Shown: positions 9,570 through 18,554 of the stretch, in pieces
How the letters are laid out: each line of letters opens with the position of its first letter
How positions within the stretch are numbered: position 1 is the first letter of the stretch
From: Jaenimonas drosophilae
Taxonomy: Eukaryota; Euglenozoa; Kinetoplastea; Trypanosomatida; Trypanosomatidae
Length of the DNA: 64,000 bases
Assembly: GCA_030849065.1 (NCBI GenBank)
Contig: JASAON010001610.1
Span: 30,147-94,146 of the forward strand
Direction: 5' to 3'
Program-made: the position numbers and the translations under genes
Notes under the pieces: model-generated
Told to the model about the DNA's origin: nothing
The model's database searches: none
The model's input: the letters and a program-made list of their open reading frames with translations, nothing else

Positions 9570-12500
9570 CTATATCTCGGGTGATATTACGATGTTATGG
9601 CGCAGCTGCCTCAGTAGCGCCGCTGCGGCATCCTCTGCATCGTGTGTGGCGTGTGGAGAAACGTCGGTGTGTCCCTGAGACCCATTGCTACTCCTCCCAC
9701 CAACGACGGGGCTCTTCGCTGACCCAGGGGACGCCCCCCTCGCAGCTACGTTGATGGGACGATCACTCGACCACAGGCCTGGACTGAGGGAGGTGGGACG
9801 TGGAGTCACCCGGCCGGGTTCAGGCGGGGGGCTGTCGTTGCTGCCCATTGGCAGTACCCCTGTTGCACCCGCGTTGTGGTCCTCGTCGTTTCTGATGGGT
9901 GAAAGGGTCGTCATGCGTGCTGCATTCAACGAGCGCAAGGCTGCGGTGGCGTGATCACGCGTGGAGGCGGGGGTGGGGCCCACACTCAATGCTGCGGCAG
10001 GACGTGGTGTTCGTTCACTGTTGGCGCCACCTGAGGGACGGCGCTCGGCACGGAAGTTCTCTGGGCGGCCCCCAGGGGAAGGAAGTCCTCCACGGCCAAC
10101 CTCTACTCCTCCCTTGGCGGCGATAGCGCGTGATGCATGAGAGGATGACTTAGGTGTTGTCGGACCCACCTCTCCTCTTTCGGTGTGAGTGGGATGATTC
10201 CGAGGAGATTGCCCCGCTGAGTTCGTAGTACCCGGCGGGCCTGACAATCTCCGCACCCTGTTAGCAGCGGCTTCCCCGCGGTGCATCGCTCCCTCAGCCG
10301 AAGCCGCTGCCGACGTGATGCGTGTGCCCCGTCCGAGGGCTCGACTACCGCCGACACGAGAAATAGTCTTTGATTCCTGGTCATCCAAACTGACACGCTC
10401 CAGAGCCACTCTGGAAGTTCCCGTGGATCGTGACGTTGCGCTACCGGAATTGGTCGCGGCGTCAAAAGCTTGGCGAAGCTCCGCTAGCGTGCTGTATTGT
10501 TGCTGGATCCACATGCCGGTTTCCATGCTTGACGCGTCATGAGTACGTCGCTTCGGGGCAGTTAGTGGGGACAGCTCCTGTGTTGCCCCAATGGCGGCAT
10601 GTCTACTCGCTTGACGAGCACTGGGGGTCAATTCACTTGCTTCAACAAACTTCGTCGTGCACTCCAGTGCATCTTGGGGGTCTCTATGTTCGTGAATACT
10701 CGCCAAGGAAGTCAATGGGAGTCGATCCGGCGTATTGGAGCACTGTTGTAGAGAGCGGGTTGTGTGTCGCTCCACCGAAGGGCGATTCAATGGCACGGCT
10801 TCTTCTATACCGCTCTGACTCAGGCCAAAAAAGCCTGTTGCCAGTGTTTCCTCTCTTCCAGCAGTACAAGAGCGGTGCACTGGGCTTTCACCGCTATTAC
10901 CCAAATTAGAGCTTGGCAGTCGTGGCACTGAAACCAAGTTCGCCTGTTCGGTAGATCGAGTTACCCTGGCATCTGGGCTGCTTTCTGATAGAATGGGTGT
11001 GTTATGATGGTCCAAATCGATCTCCACTACCATTCCGCGGTTGGGCGTGGCCCGTGGCAGGTGAGTACCTGCCTCCAATGGACCTCCACGTTTGATAGAA
11101 TTAGTCTGACTTGCGACCATTGTATCATTTGGTGGAGATGTTCTGCTCGGGGAGGGTAATTCCAAGCTCACCTGGGGGTCAATGTCTAAGCATCTCTGCA
11201 TCAGCTCAGCGGCAATGGCAGCATCACCCTCATCAATCGCCGGTTGGTGAAATGAATTCGACGACGGTGAGTCGTCCACAGCTCGTTCAAGGGGCGACAC
11301 ATCTATATTCAAAGAGGATGGCCTGGGTACATCCTGATGCTCCCGTACGGGGATGTCAGTGCGTAGACTAGAGCTTGGTCTGTCCTGGTGCGGCAGAAGG
11401 TTTGCCCGCCCATTGTGCTCATCTATTGATGAAGGTTGTGTCGATCCAATAAGCTGTGATGTGCGATGATGCAGCTGGTCCCGCAATGTTTCTGGCAGCA
11501 TCACTGAGGACGTTGGAACACCTGAAGCAGGATTTCGCTTACGCTGTGGGATTGAGTCTAAATGTTCGTAGGTGAGCTCATACAGCTCGAGAAAAGTATC
11601 AAGCTTCTTTTCGCGTTCGGCGATTTGTTGCTCCCGTTGTGCAAGGGATCTTTGGACTGCAGTTCCGGGATTGGAGGTCATGCTACCAGGCGCGTCCCAT
11701 TCCGAGCAATCAGTATCTCTGAAACTACTTGGAAAACAATTCTGGAACATCTCTGCAATAGATTTATAAAGCCACGTCTCTGCTCTCAGTCGAAGTGCCT
11801 GCAGCTGAGAAATGTGGACGGCACTCGACGGAGCAGACGATAAATCACCAACGCCATTCGTCATTCTCTTCACAATGAACTGCAACTCAGAGCTCGGTGA
11901 GGCAGGTGGGTTGCTGGCGCCGAAGCGTGTCTCCAAAATCGAGCTGATAAGTTGACCAATGCAGTCAAGATCCCTCCGCTGATAAAACGACGATTCAGCA
12001 ACTTCGCCTCCAGCGTTAGATGACTGCGGGAGTGAAGTAATGCAAAAGTATGCATGATGAGGTTGAGTTTGGGGGGTAATGTAAGCGTTTGGAAGAACAA
12101 TATTTGGCCAGCTTTCCTGAAGGAACACATTCAAAACTTCGTCATCGGAGAGCGGCTTTTTAGATACTGTCTGGCTGCGATGGATGTGGGCAGCATCTCG
12201 AAAGGCGCTGCACAAATCATCCATAAGATTTGGTGCTACAGAAAAGCATATGATGTCATCAGCCACAATATTTCCATTGAAGTGAAGTCCAGCAGAATGA
12301 ACAGCAGCCAGGCACGCGACAAGTCCGTTAAGCATGCGCCAAATCATTTCCTCGCTCCATAGGGATACTGACAGTTCAGTTGATCCTCTTCGGGTTTGCT
12401 GCGACCGTTGAATGTACTCTGAAAGCATATACTGAGAACGCCAATTGTCCGAGCCAGGTGCACTATGAAGGATAGATGTCAACGTAGCAATATATCCATC

Positions 12501-12992
12501 CCGTAATTTTGAGCTCAGGCGCGGCGAGACACGTGGATTCACTGCCACGCTCAATGAAGAAAATTGTGGGAATGAATACATGAAATTGTAGCTCGCGCTC
12601 ACTTTGCGGGAGTCAGAACTGTGCGGCTTGTCTACGTGAGAAGATACAGCTCGCAGGAATGGAAGCATAGAAAATGCTGCGGAGAACATGCACATTGGAG
12701 GCATCGGCTGACCCGAGTTTAAGCTGAGAGCGTTGATATCGATGATGTCAACGGGTTTTTGCTGTCCTTTCATATTCGAATGTAGCAGCTGTTTGAAGAA
12801 CTCATTGACTACTGCCTCGCATTGTTGATGCACTTTAGAGCATAAATTGCATTGAGATAAGTACCTATGATGAAAGCTGGTTGTGCCCTCTACCGACACA
12901 ACTTTCATAACGTAGTGATTTGATCCCTCATCATTCAAATCTGACTCAACAACGTAGGTGGTTCCATTTGGGAACGAGGACACTATATTCAT
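9570..12992 (-). CDS. Protein-kinase-like protein, predicted pseudokinase, with long disordered tail
   Basis: 1140 residues from the ATG at 12992, supported by a splice acceptor at 13030. The first about 420 residues look like a divergent kinase fold. YVMKVV (K30) fits the beta-3 lysine. EEMIWRMLNGLVACLAAVHS fits helix E. The catalytic loop reads HFNGNIVADDII from H237, where active kinases have HRDxKxxN, so the catalytic Asp is Asn and the following Lys is lost. DLDCIGQLISSIL fits the DxWSxG helix F. I see no glycine-rich loop and no DFG. A Glu/Arg/Lys-rich predicted coiled coil follows at about 465-500 (QREQQIAEREKKLDTF). The remaining roughly 640 residues are Ser/Pro/Thr-rich and probably disordered. 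It is likely a scaffold rather than an enzyme. Family placement within the kinome is not possible by eye. Confidence 0.65.
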   Translation of the reverse strand: MNIVSSFPNGTTYVVESDLNDEGSNHYVMKVVSVEGTTSFHHRYLSQCNLCSKVHQQCEAVVNEFFKQLLHSNMKGQQKPVDIIDINALSLNSGQPMPPMCMFSAAFSMLPFLRAVSSHVDKPHSSDSRKVSASYNFMYSFPQFSSLSVAVNPRVSPRLSSKLRDGYIATLTSILHSAPGSDNWRSQYMLSEYIQRSQQTRRGSTELSVSLWSEEMIWRMLNGLVACLAAVHSAGLHFNGNIVADDIICFSVAPNLMDDLCSAFRDAAHIHRSQTVSKKPLSDDEVLNVFLQESWPNIVLPNAYITPQTQPHHAYFCITSLPQSSNAGGEVAESSFYQRRDLDCIGQLISSILETRFGASNPPASPSSELQFIVKRMTNGVGDLSSAPSSAVHISQLQALRLRAETWLYKSIAEMFQNCFPSSFRDTDCSEWDAPGSMTSNPGTAVQRSLAQREQQIAEREKKLDTFLELYELTYEHLDSIPQRKRNPASGVPTSSVMLPETLRDQLHHRTSQLIGSTQPSSIDEHNGRANLLPHQDRPSSSLRTDIPVREHQDVPRPSSLNIDVSPLERAVDDSPSSNSFHQPAIDEGDAAIAAELMQRCLDIDPQVSLELPSPSRTSPPNDTMVASQTNSIKRGGPLEAGTHLPRATPNRGMVVEIDLDHHNTPILSESSPDARVTRSTEQANLVSVPRLPSSNLGNSGESPVHRSCTAGREETLATGFFGLSQSGIEEAVPLNRPSVERHTTRSLQQCSNTPDRLPLTSLASIHEHRDPQDALECTTKFVEASELTPSARQASRHAAIGATQELSPLTAPKRRTHDASSMETGMWIQQQYSTLAELRQAFDAATNSGSATSRSTGTSRVALERVSLDDQESKTISRVGGSRALGRGTRITSAAASAEGAMHRGEAAANRVRRLSGPPGTTNSAGQSPRNHPTHTERGEVGPTTPKSSSHASRAIAAKGGVEVGRGGLPSPGGRPENFRAERRPSGGANSERTPRPAAALSVGPTPASTRDHATAALRSLNAARMTTLSPIRNDEDHNAGATGVLPMGSNDSPPPEPGRVTPRPTSLSPGLWSSDRPINVAARGASPGSAKSPVVGGRSSNGSQGHTDVSPHATHDAEDAAAALLRQLRHNIVISPEI

Positions 12993-13029
12993 TGCGCAGT
13001 CTTGGAAAATGATGGAAAGAATCAATCTG

Positions 13030-13048
13030 CTGACAAAAGAAAGACCGG
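13030..13048 (-). promoter_or_regulatory. Trans-splice acceptor for the pseudokinase gene
   Basis: Minus strand reads GGTCTTTCTTTTGTCAG with AG at 13031-13030, 37 nt before the ATG at 12992. Confidence 0.55.
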
Positions 13049-13205
13049 ATCAAAAATTGAAGTATTTTGTTCAAAGCTCACCAGCATCATTGAAGCTGTC
13101 TATCTCTACCATAGAGACCTCCATCTGTAGATCATCTGTTTCAATTAAAATGAACGCAAATCACAAATGCTCTCAAATCAGATTTTCCCGCAAAGCACCC
13201 TTGGA

Positions 13206-13652
13206 TTAAACGAGACCCATCTTGCTGGCGGTCTCAAGAGCATCGTTGGATGCGGAGAGACGAATGTACGCCTTCTTCAGACCATCGGGGCGGATGAGGG
13301 TGTTCACCTTCACGGCCTTGACCTGGTAGAGCTTGCGCATGGCCTTCTTGATCTCGGTCTTGTTGGAGCGAGCATCCACGATGAAGGTGAGGGTGTTGTT
13401 CTCCTCAATCTTCTTCATGGCCTTGTCCGTCGTCAGAGGGTAACGGATGACGGAAAACGCATCACGCTTGTTCTGAATGACGTTCAGGTTGTTAGAGGGC
13501 TTGTGCGTCTCGGGGCGGCGGTAGGTGTGAGGGCGACGAAACTGGGGACGAGTGTACGCCTTGCGGGAAATAACCTTCACAACCTTGGCAGCCTTCACCT
13601 CCTTGGCGGGGGCCTTCTTGGCATCCTTCTGAGTGGCGGTCTTGGCGGGCAT
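13206..13652 (-). CDS. RPL23A: Ribosomal protein uL23 (L23a/L25 type), large cytosolic subunit
   Basis: 148 residues from the ATG at 13652 to TAA at 13206. uL23 sits at the polypeptide exit tunnel and docks the signal recognition particle. The first about 35 residues are Lys/Ala-rich (KKAPAKEVKAAK), as in eukaryotic L23a. They are followed by RPQFRRPHTYRRP and the conserved RNA-binding core: YPLTTDKAMKKIEENNTLTFIVD, with KTEIKKAM, VKVNTLIRPDG and KKAYIRL after it. The C-terminus ALETASKMGLV matches eukaryotic L23a. Length is normal for the family. The gene is clearly richer in G and C at third positions than its neighbours dUTPase and the pseudokinase, as expected for a highly expressed gene under codon selection. 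Confidence 0.97.
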   Translation of the reverse strand: MPAKTATQKDAKKAPAKEVKAAKVVKVISRKAYTRPQFRRPHTYRRPETHKPSNNLNVIQNKRDAFSVIRYPLTTDKAMKKIEENNTLTFIVDARSNKTEIKKAMRKLYQVKAVKVNTLIRPDGLKKAYIRLSASNDALETASKMGLV

Positions 13653-13672
13653 TTGAGCTATGGTGAATACTG

Positions 13673-13706
13673 CTAGAGGTCAAATAAAAAGAAAAAGAAA
13701 ATTTTA
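13673..13706 (-). promoter_or_regulatory. Trans-splice acceptor for uL23
   Basis: On the minus strand a strong T-rich tract (TTTTCTTTTTCTTTTTATTTG) ends CTCTAG with AG at 13674-13673. The 5' UTR would be 20 nt, the shortest clear one on this strand. Confidence 0.7.
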
Positions 13707-13938
13707 AGAAGCGACGTAATAGCAAGTAGGCTATGGGCAAATCACAATTGGGCATGACAATAATGTGTCAGCAAAAACAAATGAAACCCAGTAAGTGAAA
13801 TTTCATCTATGGTAGTCAGTAACGAAATAGGGGTCACACGGTGCGGTATGAATTTTATGTATAATGTATGAAGAAGGAGATCCTAGTGATGCACATCACC
13901 ACTCTTGTCAAAAGCAGTACCTAGTGTTCATTTCAAAG

Positions 13939-14712
13939 TTACTTTTCAGCAAGCTCCATCCAGTGGCTTACGGCCCTTCGGTCACTTTGCTTAACACCAA
14001 AAGCTTCGTACACACTTGTCATGATGCCATTCCACACAGCTTCGAATTTTGCAGCATCCAGAGTGTCCTCCACCGAGATGTTGTCGATGCAGCGATGCAA
14101 AAGAACGTTGTCCTCCACTCCATTATTGACCTTGACATAAGTACCATTCTTGTAACCTCCAAGCTGTCTGATCCAATTGAGGGTGTGCTTCGCAACGTAG
14201 TAAGCTGTCAGATTGAAATCCAAATCCGCTGCCGCAGCGATCATTGACTCTGTGATGAGGTCAAAGCGGTGGAAGTTGCTGAGTTGAATGATGTTTCGAA
14301 AACTGGCAACTGCGTTAGTTGTCTCAGTGAGTGGGAGAAACAGCATACCATTAACGACTGCTGATGAATTACCTGATACAGGAGTAATAGGGTCAAACAG
14401 AGGTCTCTTCAATACGTCAGCGCACTTTGGAGAAGAATCCAACTGGATCATTCCTGACAACGAGAAATGCAGAATATCGACAAGCTCAATTTTAACATTG
14501 TTAAAGTCCGGTTCGGCCGCGATATTTTTCCACCACTTCCATGGATAAGAGTCAAGAAGCTCTGTGCTTTCCATTGTAATTGCCAAACTCCAGTCATCAA
14601 GACTGCGAACCGTTCGCCAAGAAGTGTTGATCATTGCATTGAGACCATCCTGCAGCTGCGACAGAGATTTGAGAATTGCCGGTGTGATGCACACGGAGCG
14701 AGGACGCTTCAT
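13939..14712 (-). CDS. Dimeric all-alpha dUTP diphosphatase
   Basis: Hydrolyses dUTP to dUMP, keeping uracil out of DNA and feeding thymidylate synthesis. 257 residues from the ATG at 14712. The dimeric dUTPase signature is clear: METSTELL-type helix with E48 and E51 (E-x2-E), then SYPWKWWKN, then NVKIELVDILHFSLSG with E76 and D79 (E-x2-D). Together these form the metal/nucleotide site of the all-alpha NTP pyrophosphohydrolases. The C-terminal part (NGVEDNVLLHRCID, and ESMIAAAADLDFNLTAYYVAKHTLNWIRQLGGYKNG before it) matches the second half of trypanosomatid dUTPases. This form, rather than the trimeric beta-barrel enzyme, is what kinetoplastids carry, and it supports the assignment of the organism. 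It is the first gene of the leftward array. Confidence 0.95.
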   Translation of the reverse strand: MKRPRSVCITPAILKSLSQLQDGLNAMINTSWRTVRSLDDWSLAITMESTELLDSYPWKWWKNIAAEPDFNNVKIELVDILHFSLSGMIQLDSSPKCADVLKRPLFDPITPVSGNSSAVVNGMLFLPLTETTNAVASFRNIIQLSNFHRFDLITESMIAAAADLDFNLTAYYVAKHTLNWIRQLGGYKNGTYVKVNNGVEDNVLLHRCIDNISVEDTLDAAKFEAVWNGIMTSVYEAFGVKQSDRRAVSHWMELAEK

Positions 14713-14754
14713 TCTCTGGAGTCAGAGTTTTGATGTGTTGGGAGGAGCCAAGAC

Positions 14755-14776
14755 CTTCAGAAAGAGAAGAAAATAG
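14755..14776 (-). promoter_or_regulatory. Trans-splice acceptor for dUTPase
   Basis: Minus strand reads TTTTCTTCTCTTTCTGAAG with AG at 14756-14755, 42 nt before the ATG at 14712. Confidence 0.65.
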
Positions 14777-15170
14777 GGCAATCTTAACAACCACGAACTA
14801 CTCGCAACGATTTCTATCAATATCGATGTTCTTTGGCCCGATGCCAATGACGGAAGCCACATGAAGAACAGAACAGCAGACCCCCGCCCCCAAGCACCCA
14901 CCACCAATGGTTGTGCTCCTTGGTTCCATGCAGTCCCCGCAACCAACCACACCCCGGAATGGAAGAACATCCGCCCCAACCCTCACAAAAGAAAACCCAC
15001 CAACCCCTCCCCCCCCCCCGCGCGAACACGCGCCACGCCAACGAAACTTGGTGGGGGGTGACGCAAACCGCCCAAAAACACAAGTCACACCCCATTTCCC
15101 TGTCATGAAGGATGTCCCCCGCGCGGAAAAGTTAGCCACTCACCCACCCCCGCTATACAATTGAACACCT

Positions 15171-15188
15171 CCCAATCCCCCCCCTCCC
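15171..15188 (-). other. Putative G-quadruplex motif in the strand-switch region
   Basis: The minus strand reads GGGAGGGGGGGGATTGGG. It satisfies the G3+ N1-7 pattern four times, with short loops. More G runs lie on both sides (15009-15019 and 15197-15202). Folding is not shown by sequence alone. Confidence 0.5.
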
Positions 15189-15667
15189 ACACCGAACCCC
15201 CCTGCTTTCAGCCCTTCACAAATCCCCCGCCAGGTGAACCCGGCCAGCGAGTGCAGTGAAGGCCATGAAAGGTAATTCATGGCAGTTACCCTGGAGAGCA
15301 GTGTGGCGAAATTGCTGTTATGACTCAACGGGGCATCATCCGACAAAACTCTGGGATTTCAATAGAGCAAAAATCGGAAGAATCATTTAGGTTTGAGACC
15401 TTTGACTCTTCACTTCTCTCCATCTCACAAATGGCATTATTTTCAAATTGAAAGGTATTTCCACGATTATCATAGGTCACGATTTTTTTGCTGGCCGTCC
15501 CCAAAAATGAAATTTTGCCGGATAATCATTGATTACTGAATATTGGTCGTGGGCAGTGCAAGAATTGGGAGTGACTTAAGTAATTTTTTTGGTTTTGATT
15601 GTTGGCAATGAAAAATATACTTATTTGTGACCCTGTTTTTTAGACCTCTTGAGAGAATTCGTCCTGT

Positions 15668-15699
15668 GATATCTTCTCTCTATCTTCTGGGCACATTAG
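15668..15699 (+). promoter_or_regulatory. Trans-splice acceptor for glutamine synthetase
   Basis: Tract atatcttctctctatcttct followed by AG at 15698-15699; further AGs occur at 15703, 15715 and 15719. The ATG is at 15728, so the 5' UTR is under 30 nt. Confidence 0.6.
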
Positions 15700-15727
15700 T
15701 CAGTATTTTCAAGCCAGAGCAATTACC

Positions 15728-16873
15728 ATGTCGGCGTCGACGAATCAACCTGTTCGTGTTACATACATCTGGCTTGCTGGAAAGGATTCTCATCATGACA
15801 TCCGCAGCAAGGACCGCACAATGTACCTAAGCGCGGAAGAAGTTAAGCAGCCCCCAAAATCGCTGCTTGCTGATGGGCTGTTTCCTGTGTGGAACTTTGA
15901 TGGGTCATCAACAGGTCAGGCCAAAGGTTTGGACACTGAAATTCTTCTGAAGCCAGTCAATGCTTACCCATGCTATCTTCCCCGGCCCAACACAGATATT
16001 CCGTGGATTTTGGTGCTTGCGGAGTGCTATCTGCCGAATGGCGAGCCCACGGAGGACAATTCCCGCGCTGTGGCTCGTGTTATTTTTGAGCAGTTACCAG
16101 AAGAATGCCCTTGGTTTGGTTTGGAGCAGGAGTATTTTTTGTTGGGAACTGATGGACGGCCATATGGTTGGCCTTCTCGCGGATTTCCTGCACCGCAGGG
16201 ACCATACTACTGTTCCACTGGCGCAGCAGTTGCCAGCGGACGGAAGTATGTTGACCTTCATTATGAAACTTGTCTCCGAATGGGGCTTAATGTCTCAGGC
16301 ACTAATGCTGAGGTGACTCCTGGTCAGTGGGAATACCAGGTTGGTCCATGTGAAGGAATTGAAATGGGTGATCAGCTTACGGTTGCTCGGTGGGTATTGT
16401 TACGGCTTCTTGAAGATGAGGGACTCGATGCTGATTACCGTGCAAAGCCCATTCACGGAGATTGGAATGGAAGCGGTCTTCATACCAACTTCTCTACTGC
16501 CGCAACCCGAGCTGAGAATGGCTTGGATGCGATCTACAAATACATTGAGCGACTTCGACACACGGTAAGCAAGGACATCATTTTCTATGGACCAGAGAAC
16601 AACGAGCGACTGACCGGGAAGCATGAAACATCAAAAGCGACGGAGTTCAGCTCCGGAGTCGGAACTCGCGGAACCTCCATTCGAATTCCGAATTCAGTCG
16701 CCAGTGAGAAAAAAGGATACATGGAAGACAGGCGCCCGGCTGGAGATGCTGACCCGTACCTTGTTACATCGCGTCTTTTTGCTTCTTGTGTCGGTATCGA
16801 GGCTCCATCACTTGAGAAAGCTTCCCCAACTCATCAGAAGGATTGGATGAAGCGCGCGTTTCCCTCTGCATGA
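15728..16873 (+). CDS. Glutamine synthetase, eukaryotic type II
   Basis: Makes glutamine from glutamate, ammonia and ATP. 381 residues, close to the usual 350-380 for type II enzymes. Beta-grasp domain: WNFDGSSTGQA and DIPWILVLAECYLPNGEP. Catalytic barrel: WFGLEQEYFLLG with PYGWPSRGFPAPQGPYYC, then NAEVTPGQWEYQVGPCEG (metal-binding Glu residues), PIHGDWNGSGLHTNFST (ammonium and glutamate pocket), ERLTGKHETSKATEFSSGV, and SIRIPNSVASEKKGYMEDRRPAGDADPY for ATP and the glutamate flap. In the ATP motif GVGTRGTSIRIP stands where most homologues have a GVA(D/N)RGASIRIP-like sequence, a mild divergence. It is the first gene of the rightward array, next to the divergent strand switch. Start chosen as the first ATG after the acceptor at 15699. 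No targeting signal is obvious, so a cytosolic location is likely. Confidence 0.96.
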   Translation: MSASTNQPVRVTYIWLAGKDSHHDIRSKDRTMYLSAEEVKQPPKSLLADGLFPVWNFDGSSTGQAKGLDTEILLKPVNAYPCYLPRPNTDIPWILVLAECYLPNGEPTEDNSRAVARVIFEQLPEECPWFGLEQEYFLLGTDGRPYGWPSRGFPAPQGPYYCSTGAAVASGRKYVDLHYETCLRMGLNVSGTNAEVTPGQWEYQVGPCEGIEMGDQLTVARWVLLRLLEDEGLDADYRAKPIHGDWNGSGLHTNFSTAATRAENGLDAIYKYIERLRHTVSKDIIFYGPENNERLTGKHETSKATEFSSGVGTRGTSIRIPNSVASEKKGYMEDRRPAGDADPYLVTSRLFASCVGIEAPSLEKASPTHQKDWMKRAFPSA

Positions 16874-17272
16874 TTAATAATCATGGGTAATTGGTTTGGA
16901 ACTTGACACAAAAATTGTGGGTACTCAGGACGCTTTACTTTTGGAATATATGCTGTAATTTGACCGACAATCCCCCCTTCGCAGTTGGTGAAGCACTCTA
17001 AGAGTCTTTTGCAGCTCCTCATGGAATCAATGAAGTGATGTAGCGATGAATACGTGTTGAGATTCTCCCTCTACCCCGTTTTGTGAACGCCCATCTGCCC
17101 CTTAAGCATAACGGATCCATCCGAAGTCGACATCTGATGATCGGATTTATGTTGACCTATTTTTATTGGAATGTATTGAATTGTTCACGGCAGTGAGAGT
17201 TCATTCATTTGGACAAAGGATAAACAGTTATTCACTTCTTTCAATTATTACCCTTTTTATTTGTTTGAAGGA
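16874..17272 (+). promoter_or_regulatory. Spacer with trans-splice acceptor for the CCCH gene
   Basis: No gene seen. The tract ttcacttctttcaattattaccctttttattt (17231-17263) ends with AG at 17269-17270, only two bases before the ATG at 17273. The 5' UTR beyond the spliced leader would be almost nil. Confidence 0.5.
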
Positions 17273-18463
17273 ATGCAGCAGTTTTCTCGGGAGAACAACG
17301 TTGTATATGGTGATTCTAGTGTCCACCCTGCAAAGGTACAACGAAAGCGCAAAAAGAAAAAGGGGCCGAAGAGACTTTATGATCAATATCTTGCCGATTC
17401 TGGAAGTGACAACTCCGGAGAATTTTGCGATCAGGATGCTGAGCAACCCTGTTGTGATCACGAAGAATTTTGCGTAGGCATGGATATCAATATATTGATT
17501 CAGCAGACACTTCAGAATATCGTTCAAAGCGTCTCATTGGAAGACTGCGACGGTCTATCCAACTTTGGCGACTTCGAGTTGAGCTGCTTTGCAGCTGCTC
17601 TGAAGAACAACAGCTCAATAGTCTCACTTCAGATTCGGTATGTTGATGTGACTCACACTTCTCTCATCCCTTTATGCCAGGCACTTCTGAATCACTCGGG
17701 AATTCGCGCTTTAGATATTACTGGAACATCCGGAGGCGAAATCACTGGGAGAGCTCTTCGCGACCTAGTTTGCACAAATTCGAACATCATTTTTACTAGA
17801 CTTGATGATGCGATTGTTAGTGTTGAAGATTCAATTATAATCAACGAGGCAACACAGTATAATGCAATGGTTTGTGCAGATCCAAACAATAATCCATTTC
17901 AGCTTGGGCTACTGAGAAAAATCAGCGCAATTGAAGAAGAAGAGCAGCAGTTCAACAAGCAGCTTCAATCGCGGCAATGGTTTGCAGATGACTCAAATTT
18001 CACTGAAAGTCGAAATAAGTATGAAACAAAAATCATAAAGAAACCGTTGACTGGAAATGCAAAAATTAGGGCTGATGTGTGCTCTCAGTACATTCAAGGT
18101 CAATGCGTTTATGGGTCACGGTGCAAGTTTTTCCATCCAGACAGAACCACAGCGCTAAAAAATGCGGCAGTGTCAAGAGAGTGGATGCTAATGAACTCTG
18201 ATCACGGGGTGGATTCTATCTCGTCAGTAGCGGTTACAGCCTCGTCGGTTAATCTTCGTAGGCGTCTTCAAAGCCGCCTCCGGCCTCCTCAGTTTACTCT
18301 CAAGGATGGACATTGTCGCACAGTTCGTGAGCCCACCCCTGGTGCTGGATCTCCTGAAGAAGACCCCTCTCCAGGTTCATTGCGTGTTTCAGAGCTTGCC
18401 TCTCTCTGGGTGTGTAGCATTACAGTCATTGCCTGCTGTTCGCTTATAATGAAGATTGTTTGA
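17273..18463 (+). CDS. CCCH zinc-finger protein with LRR-like segment and hydrophobic C-terminal tail
   Basis: 396 residues from the ATG at 17273 (the frame opens four codons earlier at TTG). The N-terminus has a basic patch (KRKKKKGPKRL, about 24-34). Residues about 85-165 look like one or two leucine-rich repeats of the tropomodulin/RNase-inhibitor kind (AAALKNNSSIVSLQIRYVDV, LCQALLNHSGIRALDITGT). A CCCH finger follows at C270-x7-C278-x5-C284-x3-H288 (CSQYIQGQCVYGSRCKFFH), the usual RNA-binding type. The last about 22 residues (LASLWVCSITVIACCSLIM, then KIV) are hydrophobic enough for a membrane tail anchor. CCCH proteins are common post-transcriptional regulators in kinetoplastids, where transcription is not controlled gene by gene. 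The combination with a membrane tail is unusual and untested. Confidence 0.75.
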   Translation: MQQFSRENNVVYGDSSVHPAKVQRKRKKKKGPKRLYDQYLADSGSDNSGEFCDQDAEQPCCDHEEFCVGMDINILIQQTLQNIVQSVSLEDCDGLSNFGDFELSCFAAALKNNSSIVSLQIRYVDVTHTSLIPLCQALLNHSGIRALDITGTSGGEITGRALRDLVCTNSNIIFTRLDDAIVSVEDSIIINEATQYNAMVCADPNNNPFQLGLLRKISAIEEEEQQFNKQLQSRQWFADDSNFTESRNKYETKIIKKPLTGNAKIRADVCSQYIQGQCVYGSRCKFFHPDRTTALKNAAVSREWMLMNSDHGVDSISSVAVTASSVNLRRRLQSRLRPPQFTLKDGHCRTVREPTPGAGSPEEDPSPGSLRVSELASLWVCSITVIACCSLIMKIV

Positions 18464-18554
18464 AAATTGTTGCAGCATTACCGTACTGTTAATAGTTCAT
18501 CTGTGCATCTGACACTGGAAAAGCGATTTCGCTCAATCTTATCTGCTTGTTACT

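Larger units (their letters stand above)
14713..15727. promoter_or_regulatory. Divergent strand-switch region (probable transcription start region)
   Basis: Genes on the left run left and genes on the right run right, so RNA polymerase II should start here in both directions, as is established for divergent strand-switch regions of trypanosomatids. The left half (about 14876-15202) is markedly C-rich on the plus strand, with an 11-C run at 15009-15019 and clustered C3-C8 runs at 15171-15202. The right half (about 15350-15640) is AT-rich. I see no convincing gene; the frames here have biased composition and no family motifs. No TATA box or other defined core promoter can be claimed. Confidence 0.7.

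Noticed and set aside
14798..15139. Gly-rich minus-strand frames in the strand-switch region
   Set aside because: Composition follows directly from the G-rich strand; several overlapping frames look alike and none has motifs.
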